Source: Ezakiella peruensis (GTDB lineage: Bacteria > Bacillota > Clostridia > Tissierellales > Peptoniphilaceae). From it: a DNA stretch of 64,000 nucleotides. Every line of letters begins with the position of its first letter. The first letter of the stretch is position 1. The stretch is from positions 659,365-723,364 of the forward strand of contig NZ_LT962469.1 of assembly GCF_900215725.1 (NCBI RefSeq), given 5' to 3'. The notes under the pieces are model-generated. The model worked only from the letters and a program-made list of their open reading frames with translations. It did not search any database and had not been told where the DNA came from. The position numbers and the translations under genes are program-made. This document shows, piece after piece, positions 10,248 through 20,338 of this stretch.

Positions 10248-12353
10248 ATGGAAATAGGTTCAATGTTATTAGATAGATACGAGATACTTGAAGTTGTAGG
10301 CGTTGGAGGTATGGCAACTGTCTATAAAGCCAAGTGTCATACTCTCGATAGACTTGTTGCTATCAAGGAGTTAAAAGATGAGTATGCAAGCGATGATGAA
10401 TTCGTTAAGAAGTTTATGAACGAATGTCAAGCTGCAGCAAAATTAAATCATCCCAATATTGTTAGTATTTATGATTTTCATAAGGTAGAAATCGACGGTG
10501 TAGATCATTATTTTATAATAATGGAGTATATTGATGGGGAGACATTAAAAGATTTGATTGCTGAAAAAAGTCCTATAGAACAAGAGCAAGCTCTTATAAT
10601 TGCTGGACAAATTTTAGCAGCTTTAAAAGAAGCTCACTCACATGGTGTTATTCATAGGGATATCAAACCTCACAATATTATGATTACAAAAAATGGTATT
10701 GTTAAGGTTACTGATTTTGGAATTGCTAGGGCAACATCAAATCAAACTATGACAACAACTATGGACGCTATGGGATCTGTACATTATTTCTCACCAGAAC
10801 AAGCTCGTGGTGCATATACTGATCAAAGAACAGATATATATTCATTTGGTATTCTCTTATATGAAATGGTTACAGGAAAGAGACCATATGATGGGGAGAA
10901 TCCAATTACAATTGCTATGAAGCATTTGGAGGAAGAAATAACTCCTCCATCCAAGTTCAATCCTAATATCTCAGATAGTTTAGAGGCTATTATTTTAAAA
11001 TGTGTAAAGAAACGTCAGGCTGAAAGATATCAAAATGTTGATGAAATAATTACAGATTTAAATAAAATCTTAAATTCTAAGCGTAGTTTTTTATCAAATG
11101 AAGAAATAGATGAGCAACTTGATATGACAAGGGTAATACCAAAAGAAGAAATTGAACAACTGATAAAAAACAAAAAGAAAAAAACCATTTCAGATGCTTA
11201 TGATGGCAGCGACTATGACGATGATGAGGATTACGATTATGATCAAGATGACGATGATGAATATGATGATGACGAATATGATGATGACGACGAAGGCGTA
11301 AGCATATTTAAAAAGCTTCACTTACTACCTATTTTTGCTGGTATATTGTTAGCATTTTTATTAACTACCGGTTTGTATATTGGTTTCAACAAAATCAGAG
11401 AAACTAATATACAAAATAGAATTGGCGAACATCCAGCTCCAAATTTAATTGGATTATCAGACGAAGATGCCAGGGAAAAAGCATCAGAAATTAAAGTAAA
11501 CCTAGAAATTGAAAGAGTTACCAATGAAACAAGTCGCGCTTTTGGTATATTAAATCAACGCCCTCAACCAGGAATCAATATCAAAGAAGGCTCTACAATT
11601 TATGTTACTATAAATTCTCCAGAAAAAGATAATTCTGAGGAATCAAAATCTACTGGTAAATTTATGAAAGATTATGTTGGCAAGAGCCTTGATGAAATAG
11701 AAGATGAAATTAAAAATCTTGGCGTAGGTTATAAAATTGAATATGATAAGGATTCAAATGGCCAAAAAAATGTTATCATTAAGCAATCCCCTAAAGCTGG
11801 AACAGAAATTATGGATAAAACTATTATTGTTTTTACCGTTCCAGAAACGGGAAGTTTTGGTGTTAGGAAAGTTCCAAAACTAGTAGGCTTGAATGTGGAA
11901 GATGCGAAATCCTTAATTATAGCAAATGAGTTTCAAGTTGGAAATATAACCTATGAAGCTTCAGAGGAAGTAAAAAAAGATGTTGTTATCTCACAATCCC
12001 ATGATGAAGGTGTTGAGTTTTCTCCAGGAACAATTATTACCTTAGTGGTATCAAAAGGCGAAGAAGAAACTGAAGAGGAAGAAGAGCAAACTGAAAATGA
12101 AAACACCGAGGCCAATAAAGATGCAGCTAATTTTAATCTTTCATTTAATGTGCCTGAAGATAAGGAAGAGACAGCTGTAAAAGTTGTAAACATTGTAGAT
12201 GGACAGAGAAATGTTCTTCACGAAGATGTGTATCCTAGCGACAAGGGCTTTGTATTCCTTGATTTTTCTGATTTAAAAGTTGGATCGACAGTTGAACTCT
12301 ATTTTGATGATATTATTAAACAAACCTTTACAGTAAATGCAAACACAAATTAA
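10248..12353 (+). CDS. prkC: Membrane Ser/Thr protein kinase with PASTA domains
   Basis: Senses muropeptides/lipid II and phosphorylates cell-wall and translation targets. Residues about 10-270 form the kinase (GVGGMATVYKAK P-loop, HRDIKPHNIM catalytic loop, DFG, APE-like SPEQA). An Asp/Glu/Tyr-rich linker (about 315-350) leads to one membrane segment (about 358-380), then three extracellular PASTA repeats and an acidic tail with a last beta-rich domain. The very acidic DDDEYDDDEYDDDDEG juxtamembrane stretch is striking. Confidence 0.95.
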   Translation: MEIGSMLLDRYEILEVVGVGGMATVYKAKCHTLDRLVAIKELKDEYASDDEFVKKFMNECQAAAKLNHPNIVSIYDFHKVEIDGVDHYFIIMEYIDGETLKDLIAEKSPIEQEQALIIAGQILAALKEAHSHGVIHRDIKPHNIMITKNGIVKVTDFGIARATSNQTMTTTMDAMGSVHYFSPEQARGAYTDQRTDIYSFGILLYEMVTGKRPYDGENPITIAMKHLEEEITPPSKFNPNISDSLEAIILKCVKKRQAERYQNVDEIITDLNKILNSKRSFLSNEEIDEQLDMTRVIPKEEIEQLIKNKKKKTISDAYDGSDYDDDEDYDYDQDDDDEYDDDEYDDDDEGVSIFKKLHLLPIFAGILLAFLLTTGLYIGFNKIRETNIQNRIGEHPAPNLIGLSDEDAREKASEIKVNLEIERVTNETSRAFGILNQRPQPGINIKEGSTIYVTINSPEKDNSEESKSTGKFMKDYVGKSLDEIEDEIKNLGVGYKIEYDKDSNGQKNVIIKQSPKAGTEIMDKTIIVFTVPETGSFGVRKVPKLVGLNVEDAKSLIIANEFQVGNITYEASEEVKKDVVISQSHDEGVEFSPGTIITLVVSKGEEETEEEEEQTENENTEANKDAANFNLSFNVPEDKEETAVKVVNIVDGQRNVLHEDVYPSDKGFVFLDFSDLKVGSTVELYFDDIIKQTFTVNANTN

Positions 12354-13200
12354 AAGAGTGGCGGGAGGTGTGTTCTTAGCTGATTACAATGGAGAAGAAT
12401 ACATCCTTCACAGCCCTGGAAAAATAAAATCAGCTCAGAAGTTGTTGGTTGGTGATATTGTTGAATTTGAAAAGCAGGATGATGACTTTATAATAACTAA
12501 AGTTTATGAACGGAAAAATTCTTTCATAAGACCTCAGGCTGCAAATATAGATATATTTTTGATAGTATCCTCTATAGAAGATCCTCAGTTTGACCAATAT
12601 TTAACAGATAAGTTATTAGTTTACTCTTTTATTCACAATTGTGAGCCTGTTGTTTTATTAACAAAATCTGATTTAAATTTAAGTAAAACAGAGGAAATAA
12701 AAGATATGTATGAAAAGAGCGGAATTGATGTATATGTTTCTGGCATTGATCACGAGTCCTATGATGATATTGAAGAGAGATTTAAAGAAAAACTCATTAT
12801 GGCAGTAGGCAATAGCGGCGTAGGTAAGAGCACTTTTTTAAATCAATTGGCAAGGGATACCATCCAAAAAACAGCTGTGACGAGCAAAAAATTAGGGCGG
12901 GGCAGACACACCACAAGGCATGTAGAAATTTTTGATTTTGGTGAATTTAAATTAATAGATACGCCTGGCTTTGCTTCTTTAGATATACCACTTTTAAATG
13001 AAGGAGAGCATTTGCAGAATTATTTTCCCGAGTTTTTAAAATATAAGGGATCATGTAAGTTCAATACCTGCAAACATATTAATGAACCTGGATGTGCAGT
13101 AAAAAAAGCACTCAATGATGGCTTTATTGATAGAGGAAGGTATGAGAATTATTTAAGATTAGCAGAAGAGGTTAAAAACATGGAGGTAAACAGATGGTAA
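12337..13200 (+). CDS. rsgA: Ribosome small-subunit maturation GTPase RsgA
   Basis: Circularly permuted GTPase for late 30S assembly: an N-terminal OB fold, then G4 TKSD before G1 GNSGVGKST and G3 DTPG, and a C-terminal zinc motif (CKFNTCKHINEPGC). It overlaps prkC by 17 bases. 287 aa, normal length. Confidence 0.95.
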   Translation: MQTQIKRVAGGVFLADYNGEEYILHSPGKIKSAQKLLVGDIVEFEKQDDDFIITKVYERKNSFIRPQAANIDIFLIVSSIEDPQFDQYLTDKLLVYSFIHNCEPVVLLTKSDLNLSKTEEIKDMYEKSGIDVYVSGIDHESYDDIEERFKEKLIMAVGNSGVGKSTFLNQLARDTIQKTAVTSKKLGRGRHTTRHVEIFDFGEFKLIDTPGFASLDIPLLNEGEHLQNYFPEFLKYKGSCKFNTCKHINEPGCAVKKALNDGFIDRGRYENYLRLAEEVKNMEVNRW

Positions 13201-13850
13201 GAATTGCGCCAAGTGTGCTGAGTTGTGATTTTCTAAATTTAGGTAATGATATCGAAATGATGATGGATTCAGGCATAGATATCTTGCATATGGATATTAT
13301 GGATGGTATGTACGTGCCAAATATTAGCTATGGACCGATGATTCTTAAACAAATTAAGGACAAATACGATATTGCTCTTGATACTCATCTAATGATAATG
13401 GAACCAAACAGGTATTTTGATGTTTTTAAAGATACAGGAACGGAATATTTAACAATCCATGCTGAAGCATCAACACATTTAGAAAGAGATTTAAATAAAA
13501 TAAAAGAATTAGGCATGAAAGCTGGTCTTGCTTTAAATCCAGGCACTTCTCCAGAAACAATTAGATATGTATTAGATGTTGTTGATATGGTTTTAGTAAT
13601 GAGTGTAAATCCAGGTTTTGGAGGACAAAAATTTATCCCATCTGCTAGTCAAAAGATAAAAGAGATCAGACAAATGCTGAATCAAATTGGTTCAGAAGCT
13701 ATTATTGAAGTTGATGGAGGAATAGTTGCATCTAATGTACTTGATGTGGCAAAGGCTGGAGCTGATATGGTTGTAAGTGGCTCTGGATTATTAAAAGGTG
13801 ATTTTGAAAGCAACCTAAAAGCGTTTAAAGATCAATTATGCAAGCTTTAA
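13194..13850 (+). CDS. rpe: Ribulose-phosphate 3-epimerase
   Basis: Interconverts ribulose-5-phosphate and xylulose-5-phosphate. A TIM-barrel protein of 218 aa with APSVLSCDF at the start, MDIMDGMYVPN, the MSVNPGFGGQKF motif and the VDGGI loop. It overlaps rsgA by seven bases. Confidence 0.95.
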   Translation: MVRIAPSVLSCDFLNLGNDIEMMMDSGIDILHMDIMDGMYVPNISYGPMILKQIKDKYDIALDTHLMIMEPNRYFDVFKDTGTEYLTIHAEASTHLERDLNKIKELGMKAGLALNPGTSPETIRYVLDVVDMVLVMSVNPGFGGQKFIPSASQKIKEIRQMLNQIGSEAIIEVDGGIVASNVLDVAKAGADMVVSGSGLLKGDFESNLKAFKDQLCKL

Positions 13851-14494
13851 TTGTTGGAGCAATGCTTAAGGATTATAATTATCTTTTAAAAATTTATGAT
13901 AATTATAATTTCAAAATAGCAGTTGATAGAGGAGCTGAAGTTTTTTATAAAGCAAAGCTAATGCCAGATTTAATGCTTGGAGATTTTGATTCAATCAATC
14001 AAACTATATTAAATGAATTTGAATCATCTGGCGCCTCTTTAAAAAAATTTAAAATAGATAAGGATAAATCTGACTTAGAACTTGCTATAGAAGAAGCAAA
14101 AAACTTTAATAGGATTGACTTTTCTGGTGTGCTTGGTGGAAAACTTTCTCACGAGTTATTTAATATTAATCTATTGATTGATCTTAGGAAACAAGGTTAT
14201 AAAGTTTCAATAAGAGAACCCAATACTAGGATTGAGTTCTTAAAAGATGGCGACCTATTAAAAATACCTAAAGGACTTAGAGTAAGTATTGTTTCAAGTG
14301 AAGATATGGAAAGCAAAGTCAGCCTAAAGGGTTTTAAGTGGAATTTAAATAAGGCTCCTGTATCTAAATACAGCAGCCTAACATTGAGCAATGAGACAAT
14401 TGATTGTGGTTATATAAAAGTATATGGTGAGGTTTTAATGGTTATTATAGAACCATTGGAAAAGAAAACTAGGCAAGAAAAAAAGAGCTTATAG
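13838..14494 (+). CDS. thiN: Thiamine pyrophosphokinase
   Basis: Transfers pyrophosphate from ATP to thiamine. Recognised by the LMLGDFDS motif near residue 45 and KDKSDLELA, with LGGKLSHELFN following, and by its conserved place after rpe. 218 aa. The last codons lie inside the rpmB terminator coming from the other strand. Confidence 0.9.
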   Translation: MQALIVGAMLKDYNYLLKIYDNYNFKIAVDRGAEVFYKAKLMPDLMLGDFDSINQTILNEFESSGASLKKFKIDKDKSDLELAIEEAKNFNRIDFSGVLGGKLSHELFNINLLIDLRKQGYKVSIREPNTRIEFLKDGDLLKIPKGLRVSIVSSEDMESKVSLKGFKWNLNKAPVSKYSSLTLSNETIDCGYIKVYGEVLMVIIEPLEKKTRQEKKSL

Positions 14495-14498
14495 CTCT
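14476..14498 (-). terminator. Intrinsic terminator of rpmB
   Basis: Read on the minus strand, AGAGCT-ATA-AGCTCT is followed by seven T residues. It lies just after the rpmB stop and overlaps the end of thiN, so the two genes converge on one hairpin. Confidence 0.75.
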
Positions 14499-14509
14499 CT
14501 TCAAATTTC

Positions 14510-14689
14510 TTAAAATTCAGCTTTTCCTAAGCAACTTGTGCATACTTTAATTCTCTTAGCTGTTCCGTCTTCAACGACGCGAATTCTTCTAAGATTAGGA
14601 GCCCAAGATCTACGAGAGTTTCTTTTGGAGTGGCTAACTTTGTTACCAAATTTCTTGCCTTTTCCACATACATCACATACTCTTGCCAT
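14510..14689 (-). CDS. rpmB: 50S ribosomal protein L28
   Basis: A 59-aa protein read on the minus strand, beginning MARVCDVCGKGKKFGNKVSH and ending CTSCLGKAEF. It is a zinc-type L28 with two CxxC pairs. AGGAGGTG precedes the ATG. The gene faces the rpe-thiN operon and diverges from asp23, the classic arrangement beside asp23/fakA. Confidence 0.95.
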   Translation of the reverse strand: MARVCDVCGKGKKFGNKVSHSKRNSRRSWAPNLRRIRVVEDGTAKRIKVCTSCLGKAEF

Positions 14690-14718
14690 AATTACACCTC
14701 CTCTTATTTAACATATAT

Positions 14719-14747
14719 ATTCTACAATATATTTATCTAAAAATCAA
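14719..14747 (-). promoter_or_regulatory. rpmB promoter
   Basis: On the minus strand TTGATT (14742-14747), 17 bp, then TAGAAT (14719-14724), about 30 bp upstream of the rpmB start. Confidence 0.6.
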
Positions 14748-14764
14748 GCTATATTTTTAATAAC

Positions 14765-14793
14765 TTGAATAATATATTAAAATATTATAAAAT
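14765..14793 (+). promoter_or_regulatory. asp23-fakA operon promoter
   Basis: TTGAAT, 17 bp, TAAAAT, 33 bp upstream of the asp23 start and divergent from the rpmB promoter. Confidence 0.5.
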
Positions 14794-14826
14794 AGAGGAG
14801 AAGAATATCATATAAAGGAGTCTATT

Positions 14827-15183
14827 ATGAGTGCAAAAATAATTACCGACTATGGAAAAATTACTATTTCTGACAATGCAGTTGCTATAATTGCAGGTAT
14901 TTCTGCAATGGAGACATATGGAGTTGTTGGAATGGCTGCTAAGAATGCGACAGATGGAATTTTTGAACTTTTGAGTTTTAAAAATCTTTCTAAGGGCATT
15001 AAAGTTACATCAGAAGAAACATTTGTTAATATAGATATTCATATTATTATACAATATGGGATAAATATCGCAGTTGTATCTGAAAATCTTATTGAAAAGG
15101 TAAGATTCAATGTTGAAAAGCAAACTGGTCTAGAAGTTAGGGATGTAAACTTATTTGTTCAAGGAATAAGAACGAACAAATAG
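14827..15183 (+). CDS. Asp23/Gls24 (DUF322) family protein
   Basis: A 118-aa alkaline-shock-type protein (YloU group) with the ISAMETYGVVGMAAKN motif. Members are membrane-associated envelope-stress proteins and sit before fakA in most Firmicutes, as here (8 bp gap). The exact role is not known. Confidence 0.9.
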   Translation: MSAKIITDYGKITISDNAVAIIAGISAMETYGVVGMAAKNATDGIFELLSFKNLSKGIKVTSEETFVNIDIHIIIQYGINIAVVSENLIEKVRFNVEKQTGLEVRDVNLFVQGIRTNK

Positions 15184-15191
15184 GAGGTATT

Positions 15192-16820
15192 ATGAAGTAT
15201 ATAGATGCAAATATGTTTAAAAATGGCATTAAGAATGCTGTTGCTAATCTTGATGTAAATAAGGACTTGGTTAACGCTCTTAATGTTTTTCCTGTGCCAG
15301 ATGGAGATACTGGTATTAATATGTTTTTGACTATTAAATCTGCAAGTGAGCATGCGCTTTCTGAAGATAGCGATAGCTGCGGAGATATTGCAAAAGCATT
15401 GAGCAAAGGAGCCCTTATGGGAGCAAGAGGAAACTCGGGTGTAATCTTATCTCAAATTTTACGCGGACTCTCACAAGGTATAGCTGATAAAAAAACTATA
15501 GATGTCAGTACTATGAGCCATGCTTTAACAAGTGCAAAAGAAGTTGCATATAAGGCTGTAATGAAGCCTACAGAAGGCACAATTTTAACTGTAATTAGGG
15601 AGATAGCTGAATACGCTGAAAAATCTCATAGAAAATTTGATGATACAGTTGAATTTTTTAAAGCGTGCCTTGATGTAGGACAAAAATCATTAGATAATAC
15701 ACCTAATTTGCTTCCAGTTTTAAAAGAAGCTGGTGTTGTCGACTCAGGTGGTAAGGGTTTAATGGTTATACTGGAAGGTTTCTATTTTGGTTTTATAGGA
15801 AAAGAAATTGACTATGAAATTGCTGCACCAGTTACTGAGCCTACAATCAATTTAGAGTTTGATGAAAGCATTAAGTATGGTTATTGTACTGAGTTTATGA
15901 TTCATACGGATTTTGATGATCTTGATTTATTAAAACACAGACTTTTAGATTTTGGTGATTCATTAGTTTGTGTAAAAAATGATGATATTATAAAAATTCA
16001 CGTTCATACAAATCATCCAGGCAAGGCTTTTGAAATAGGTCTTGAATATGGTTATATAACCGGTGTTAAAGCTGATAATATGAGGCTTCAAAATGCTGAA
16101 GTAAGGGCTAGACATGATGACCATATTAAAGAAGAAATGATCAATCCTGGAGACTTAGAACACAAGGAAAATGCTTTTATAGCTGTTGCTGCAGGTGAAG
16201 GTATTAAAAATTTATTTTTAGACCTTGGTGCAGATAAGGTTGTATTGGGTGGACAAACAATGAATCCAAGTGTTGAGGATTTTATCAAGGCTGTTGATAG
16301 TATCAATGCAGATAATATTTTTATATTGCCAAATAACTCCAATATAATTTTAACTGCGGAAAATGTTTGCGATATTTCTGATAAGAATATAATTGTAATT
16401 CCTACAAGGACAATCCCACAGGGTATACAAGCTCTCATCAATTATGATGATAGTTTAGATTTAAATACAATAACTGAAACTATGACTAAATCATTGGAAG
16501 AAGTTAAAAGTGGTGCAATAACTTATGCTGTAAGAGATACAGTAATTGATGGAAGGGAAATTAAAAAAGGCGACTACATGGCTATAATAGAAAAGGATAT
16601 TGTGGCTAGTGATAGCGATAGATATGGCGTTTTAAAGGCGGCAATCGAATCAGCTGTTAATGAAGATACATCTATAGTAACTTTATTTGCGGGAGAAGAA
16701 ATTGATGATGCGACTTTAGAAGAAGATGTTGCAAACCTTTCAGAGGCTTATCCTGATATAGATATTGAATCTGCAAGGGGAGATCAACCAGTATACTATT
16801 ATTTGTTGAGTATTGAATAA
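15192..16820 (+). CDS. fakA: Fatty acid kinase catalytic subunit FakA (DhaL/DegV-associated, YloV family)
   Basis: Phosphorylates exogenous fatty acids delivered by FakB proteins. The N-terminal DhaL-type ATP-binding domain shows VPDGDTGINMFLT and GARGNSGVILSQ; the C-terminal half is the FakA-specific region. 542 aa. Overlaps recG by one base (TAATG). Confidence 0.93.
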   Translation: MKYIDANMFKNGIKNAVANLDVNKDLVNALNVFPVPDGDTGINMFLTIKSASEHALSEDSDSCGDIAKALSKGALMGARGNSGVILSQILRGLSQGIADKKTIDVSTMSHALTSAKEVAYKAVMKPTEGTILTVIREIAEYAEKSHRKFDDTVEFFKACLDVGQKSLDNTPNLLPVLKEAGVVDSGGKGLMVILEGFYFGFIGKEIDYEIAAPVTEPTINLEFDESIKYGYCTEFMIHTDFDDLDLLKHRLLDFGDSLVCVKNDDIIKIHVHTNHPGKAFEIGLEYGYITGVKADNMRLQNAEVRARHDDHIKEEMINPGDLEHKENAFIAVAAGEGIKNLFLDLGADKVVLGGQTMNPSVEDFIKAVDSINADNIFILPNNSNIILTAENVCDISDKNIIVIPTRTIPQGIQALINYDDSLDLNTITETMTKSLEEVKSGAITYAVRDTVIDGREIKKGDYMAIIEKDIVASDSDRYGVLKAAIESAVNEDTSIVTLFAGEEIDDATLEEDVANLSEAYPDIDIESARGDQPVYYYLLSIE

Positions 16821-18835
16821 TGAGCTTTGGGAGCATAAAGGGACTCGGACCTAAACGTATTAAGTTACTTGAGAAATTGAATATTAATAACTTAAATGAC
16901 CTTGTCTTTTATGCTCCTAATTATTATGAGGACAGAAAAACTGTACTTAATTTGGATCAGGTAAGAGACGGCGAGGATGCTCTGATTCATGTAAAAATAA
17001 CACGTAGAGAGCCAATTAAACGTATCAACAATAAAATGACTATTGTAAATTTTGTTGCAAGTGACGGTTATCAAGTTATTAATATTTCTTTTTTTAACCA
17101 GTATTGGGCCAAAAATAATTTTAAAATTGGAGAATGGTATTATCTGTATGGAAGGATAAAAACTTTTAAATCAGAGATTACGATGAGTTCTCCAATTTTT
17201 TCTTCAAAAATTGATGAGAACATCGGATCGATTGTACCAGTTTATCCGCTTACCAAAGATTTAACCAACAAAGTTCTAAGATCATATATTTCACAAGCTT
17301 TAGATCAGTGGCAAGAGTTTGAGCTTATTCCTAAATCACTTAGGGATACTCACAATATTCCGTCAATGAAAACATTACTTCGAATGATTCATTTTCCAGA
17401 ATCGATGGATGAAGCTAACAAGGCACTGTCATTGATGGCTTATGTTGAAGCTTTTTCAATTTTAGTATCAACATCAGATGGGAATAAATTATTTAAAAAC
17501 ACTCCTGGTATTAGCCTAAAAGATACTGAAGAGGAGAGAGACTTTTTAAGGTTTTTACCTTTTAAACTTACAGGAGGTCAAAAGGCTAGCCTCGTAGAGA
17601 TTAAAGAAGACCTAGAATCCGAGATTAAGATGTCAAGACTGCTTCAAGGCGATGTTGGAAGTGGAAAAACAGTTGTTGCTCAATATGCAATTGTAAAGGC
17701 GGTAGCCTCTGGTTATCAGGCTGCATTTATGGCGCCAACAGCAATTCTTGCCGAGCAAAATTATGTTAAACTAAAATCTTTAACTGAAAGATTTGGATTT
17801 AATGTAGTCCTTTTAACATCAAAGATAAAGATGTCGGAGAGAGAAGAAATATTATCAGAGCTTGAAGCAGGAAATATTGATGTTATTGTTGGGACACATT
17901 CTTTACTAAATGATGAGGTGAAATTTAAAAATATTGGTTTTGTTGCTATTGATGAACAGCACCGTTTTGGAGTTATGCAAAGAAGAACATTGGCTGAGAA
18001 AACTGCGGGCATAAATTTACTTTTAATGAGTGCAACTCCTATTCCTAGAAGTCTTGCTCTTATTTTGTATGGCGAGATGGAGATCAGTGAAATACGAACC
18101 ATGCCTGAAGGCAGACAAAAAATAGAAACTTACGCTTTAAATGAAAGTCAAATATCCTCTGTATATGAATTTGTATTAAATGAAATAAAAAAAGGCAGAC
18201 AGGCATATTTTGTATGTCCGCTTATCGAGGAAAGCGAGAAATCAAATTTAAAATCAGCCGAGGACTTGTACGCTGAACTTAAAGAAATTTTTCAAAATTA
18301 CAAAGTTGACCTAGTTACAGGCAGAACAAAAAACGACGATAAAGATGAAATTATGTCTGAATTCTACCAGGGAAAGATAAATATATTGGTTTCCACAACT
18401 GTAATTGAAGTAGGAATTGACGTGCCAAATGCAACCTGCATGGTAATTATGAATGCTGAAAGATTTGGTTTGTCGCAGCTCCATCAATTGAGGGGAAGAG
18501 TTGGCAGAGGCCAGCATAAGTCCTATTGCTTGTTAATTAATACGTCTAAATCTGAGGAGTCCTATGCTAGAATTAAAACTATGGAGAGGACTGATGATGG
18601 TTTTGAAATCGCAAAAGAAGATTTGCGCCTAAGAGGACCTGGGGAGTTTTTAGGACTAAGGCAACACGGCAGACAAAAATTAAAGTTCTTAGACTTTGAA
18701 AGGGATATGGATATTATTTTACTTGCAAAAAGAGACTATGAAAAATATGCAATGTCGAAAGATAACATAGAATGGGAACAAATATTAGTAAACAACAAAG
18801 AATTTATAGGCGACTATGCCCAGGAGATTAGCTAG
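16820..18835 (+). CDS. recG: ATP-dependent DNA helicase RecG
   Basis: Branch-migrating helicase of DNA repair, 671 aa. An N-terminal OB wedge domain precedes Walker A GDVGSGKTVVAQ, DEQHRFG and the C-terminal helicase motif QLRGRVGRG followed by the TRG-type tail. Ends one base into rsmD. Confidence 0.96.
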   Translation: MSFGSIKGLGPKRIKLLEKLNINNLNDLVFYAPNYYEDRKTVLNLDQVRDGEDALIHVKITRREPIKRINNKMTIVNFVASDGYQVINISFFNQYWAKNNFKIGEWYYLYGRIKTFKSEITMSSPIFSSKIDENIGSIVPVYPLTKDLTNKVLRSYISQALDQWQEFELIPKSLRDTHNIPSMKTLLRMIHFPESMDEANKALSLMAYVEAFSILVSTSDGNKLFKNTPGISLKDTEEERDFLRFLPFKLTGGQKASLVEIKEDLESEIKMSRLLQGDVGSGKTVVAQYAIVKAVASGYQAAFMAPTAILAEQNYVKLKSLTERFGFNVVLLTSKIKMSEREEILSELEAGNIDVIVGTHSLLNDEVKFKNIGFVAIDEQHRFGVMQRRTLAEKTAGINLLLMSATPIPRSLALILYGEMEISEIRTMPEGRQKIETYALNESQISSVYEFVLNEIKKGRQAYFVCPLIEESEKSNLKSAEDLYAELKEIFQNYKVDLVTGRTKNDDKDEIMSEFYQGKINILVSTTVIEVGIDVPNATCMVIMNAERFGLSQLHQLRGRVGRGQHKSYCLLINTSKSEESYARIKTMERTDDGFEIAKEDLRLRGPGEFLGLRQHGRQKLKFLDFERDMDIILLAKRDYEKYAMSKDNIEWEQILVNNKEFIGDYAQEIS

Positions 18836-19395
18836 TGAGAGTAATAAGTGGGAAATATAGGGGAGCGAAGCTTAGTGCTCCAAAAGGTCTAACCACAAGA
18901 CCAACGGATGATATGCTAAAAGAAAATATTTTCAATCTGATTGGACCTATAAAAAATCAATCCAGTGCACTAGATATATTTGCTGGTAGTGGACAGATTG
19001 GCATTGAATTTTTAAGCAGGGGAGCATTTAAGGCAGTATTTGTTGATAAAAATTTTAAAGCTATTGAGTCAATAAATGCAAATCTTGAAAAACTAAAAAT
19101 AACTGAACAAGTAGTTTTTAAATCAGATGCATTAAGATATATAAAATCTTATACTGGCCGTGCTTTTGATTATGTATATATTGATCCTCCATATGATGAT
19201 AAAGAATTATTAATGAATGTATTGGAATTTTTAAATAAATCTGATATAATAGATAATAATACTAAAATTATTATAGAAACGGTAGATGATCTAAACGAGT
19301 CTTTTGAAGATTACCAATTGATTAAGTCTCGCAAGTATGGAAAACGAAAGGTAATAATTCTAGAGGTAAATAATGAGGGCAGTTTATCCAGGTAG
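18835..19395 (+). CDS. rsmD: 16S rRNA m2G966 methyltransferase RsmD
   Basis: SAM-dependent methyltransferase with the LDIFAGSGQIGIEFLSRGA SAM-binding loop and the DPPY catalytic motif. 186 aa. It starts at GTG overlapping the recG stop (TAGTGA) and overlaps coaD by 23 bases. Confidence 0.93.
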   Translation: MRVISGKYRGAKLSAPKGLTTRPTDDMLKENIFNLIGPIKNQSSALDIFAGSGQIGIEFLSRGAFKAVFVDKNFKAIESINANLEKLKITEQVVFKSDALRYIKSYTGRAFDYVYIDPPYDDKELLMNVLEFLNKSDIIDNNTKIIIETVDDLNESFEDYQLIKSRKYGKRKVIILEVNNEGSLSR

Positions 19396-19855
19396 CTTTG
19401 ATCCGATTACAAATGGTCACCTTGATATTATTTTTAGAGGTGCAAAGCTTTTTGATGAGCTAAGAGTAGCAGTTTTGAATAATGTATCAAAAAAATCGCT
19501 TTTTAGCTCTGAAGAAAGAATCAAAATGATTAAAGAAAATATAAAAGAATATGATAATATTATTGTCGAACCATTCGATGGACTCTTGATTAACTATGCA
19601 AAAGAAGTTAAAGCTGATGTTATAATTAGAGGTTTAAGGGCTGTAAGTGATTATGAGTACGAACTTCAGATGGCTTTGGCAAATAAAAAATTATATGATG
19701 AAATAGAGACAATATTTTTAGTATCTAACAGTAAGTATTCTTATTTAAGCTCAAGTCTTGTAAAAGAAATTGCACATTTTGATGGCAATCTTCAAGATTT
19801 TGTGCCGATTAATGTAAATATAAAACTCAAAGAAAAATTTTCAAGGGGGGTATAA
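19373..19855 (+). CDS. coaD: Phosphopantetheine adenylyltransferase
   Basis: Fourth step of CoA synthesis. PGSFDPITNGH (HxGH-type nucleotide motif) and SKYSYLSSSLVKE near the C-terminus identify it. 160 aa. The rsmD-coaD pair is conserved in Firmicutes. Confidence 0.96.
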   Translation: MRAVYPGSFDPITNGHLDIIFRGAKLFDELRVAVLNNVSKKSLFSSEERIKMIKENIKEYDNIIVEPFDGLLINYAKEVKADVIIRGLRAVSDYEYELQMALANKKLYDEIETIFLVSNSKYSYLSSSLVKEIAHFDGNLQDFVPINVNIKLKEKFSRGV

Positions 19856-19856
19856 A

Positions 19857-20324
19857 ATGGACGTTATTGAAATTATCAATGAAATTGAAGATGTAGTCGA
19901 AGGCGCAAAAACAGCATTTTTAAGCAATAAAGTTGCTGTTGACAAAGAAGAAATTCTAGAACTAATTAGTGAACTTAGGTTAAAATTGCCTGATGAAATA
20001 AAGCAAGCAACATGGATCAAAGAAGAAAGAGAAAGAATTTTAAATGAAGCAAGACTTGATGGCGAAAAGGTTATTAATGATGCTAAAGTTGAATTAAGCA
20101 AACTCTTAAGCGAAGATAGTGTTATGGTTGAGGCAAAGAGCCAAGCACAAAAGTTAATGACAGAAACAAAAGATAAGTCAAAACAAATGACTCTTGGTAG
20201 TATCAACTACTCAGACAAGTTGTTATTAGAAACTCAAGAAGAGCTAAAGAAGGTTATTGAAACCTTAAATGACAATAGACGTCAACTAGCTCAAATGAGT
20301 AACAGCATTAAAACAGAAGAATAA
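19857..20324 (+). CDS. Conserved coiled-coil protein downstream of coaD
   Basis: A 155-aa, charged, mostly helical protein with a predicted coiled coil over residues 60-145. Clostridial genomes carry a similar gene after coaD, often loosely named ATPase or V-type ATPase subunit H-like; no nucleotide-binding motif is visible. It starts two bases after coaD with GGGGGGTAT-like ribosome site. Function unknown. Confidence 0.75.
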   Translation: MDVIEIINEIEDVVEGAKTAFLSNKVAVDKEEILELISELRLKLPDEIKQATWIKEERERILNEARLDGEKVINDAKVELSKLLSEDSVMVEAKSQAQKLMTETKDKSKQMTLGSINYSDKLLLETQEELKKVIETLNDNRRQLAQMSNSIKTEE

Positions 20325-20334
20325 TTTCTGTTTT
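20310..20334 (+). terminator. Hairpin between the coaD operon and ssrA
   Basis: AAAACAGAA, seven-base loop, TTCTGTTTT: a perfect 9-bp stem ending four bases before tmRNA. The T residues are part of the stem, so it may be a weak terminator or a processing site for the tmRNA 5' end. Confidence 0.5.
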
Positions 20335-20338
20335 ATTT

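Noticed and set aside
12337-12353. Possible prkC-rsgA frameshift or fusion
   Set aside because: The 17-base overlap is ordinary operon overlap; both proteins are full length.
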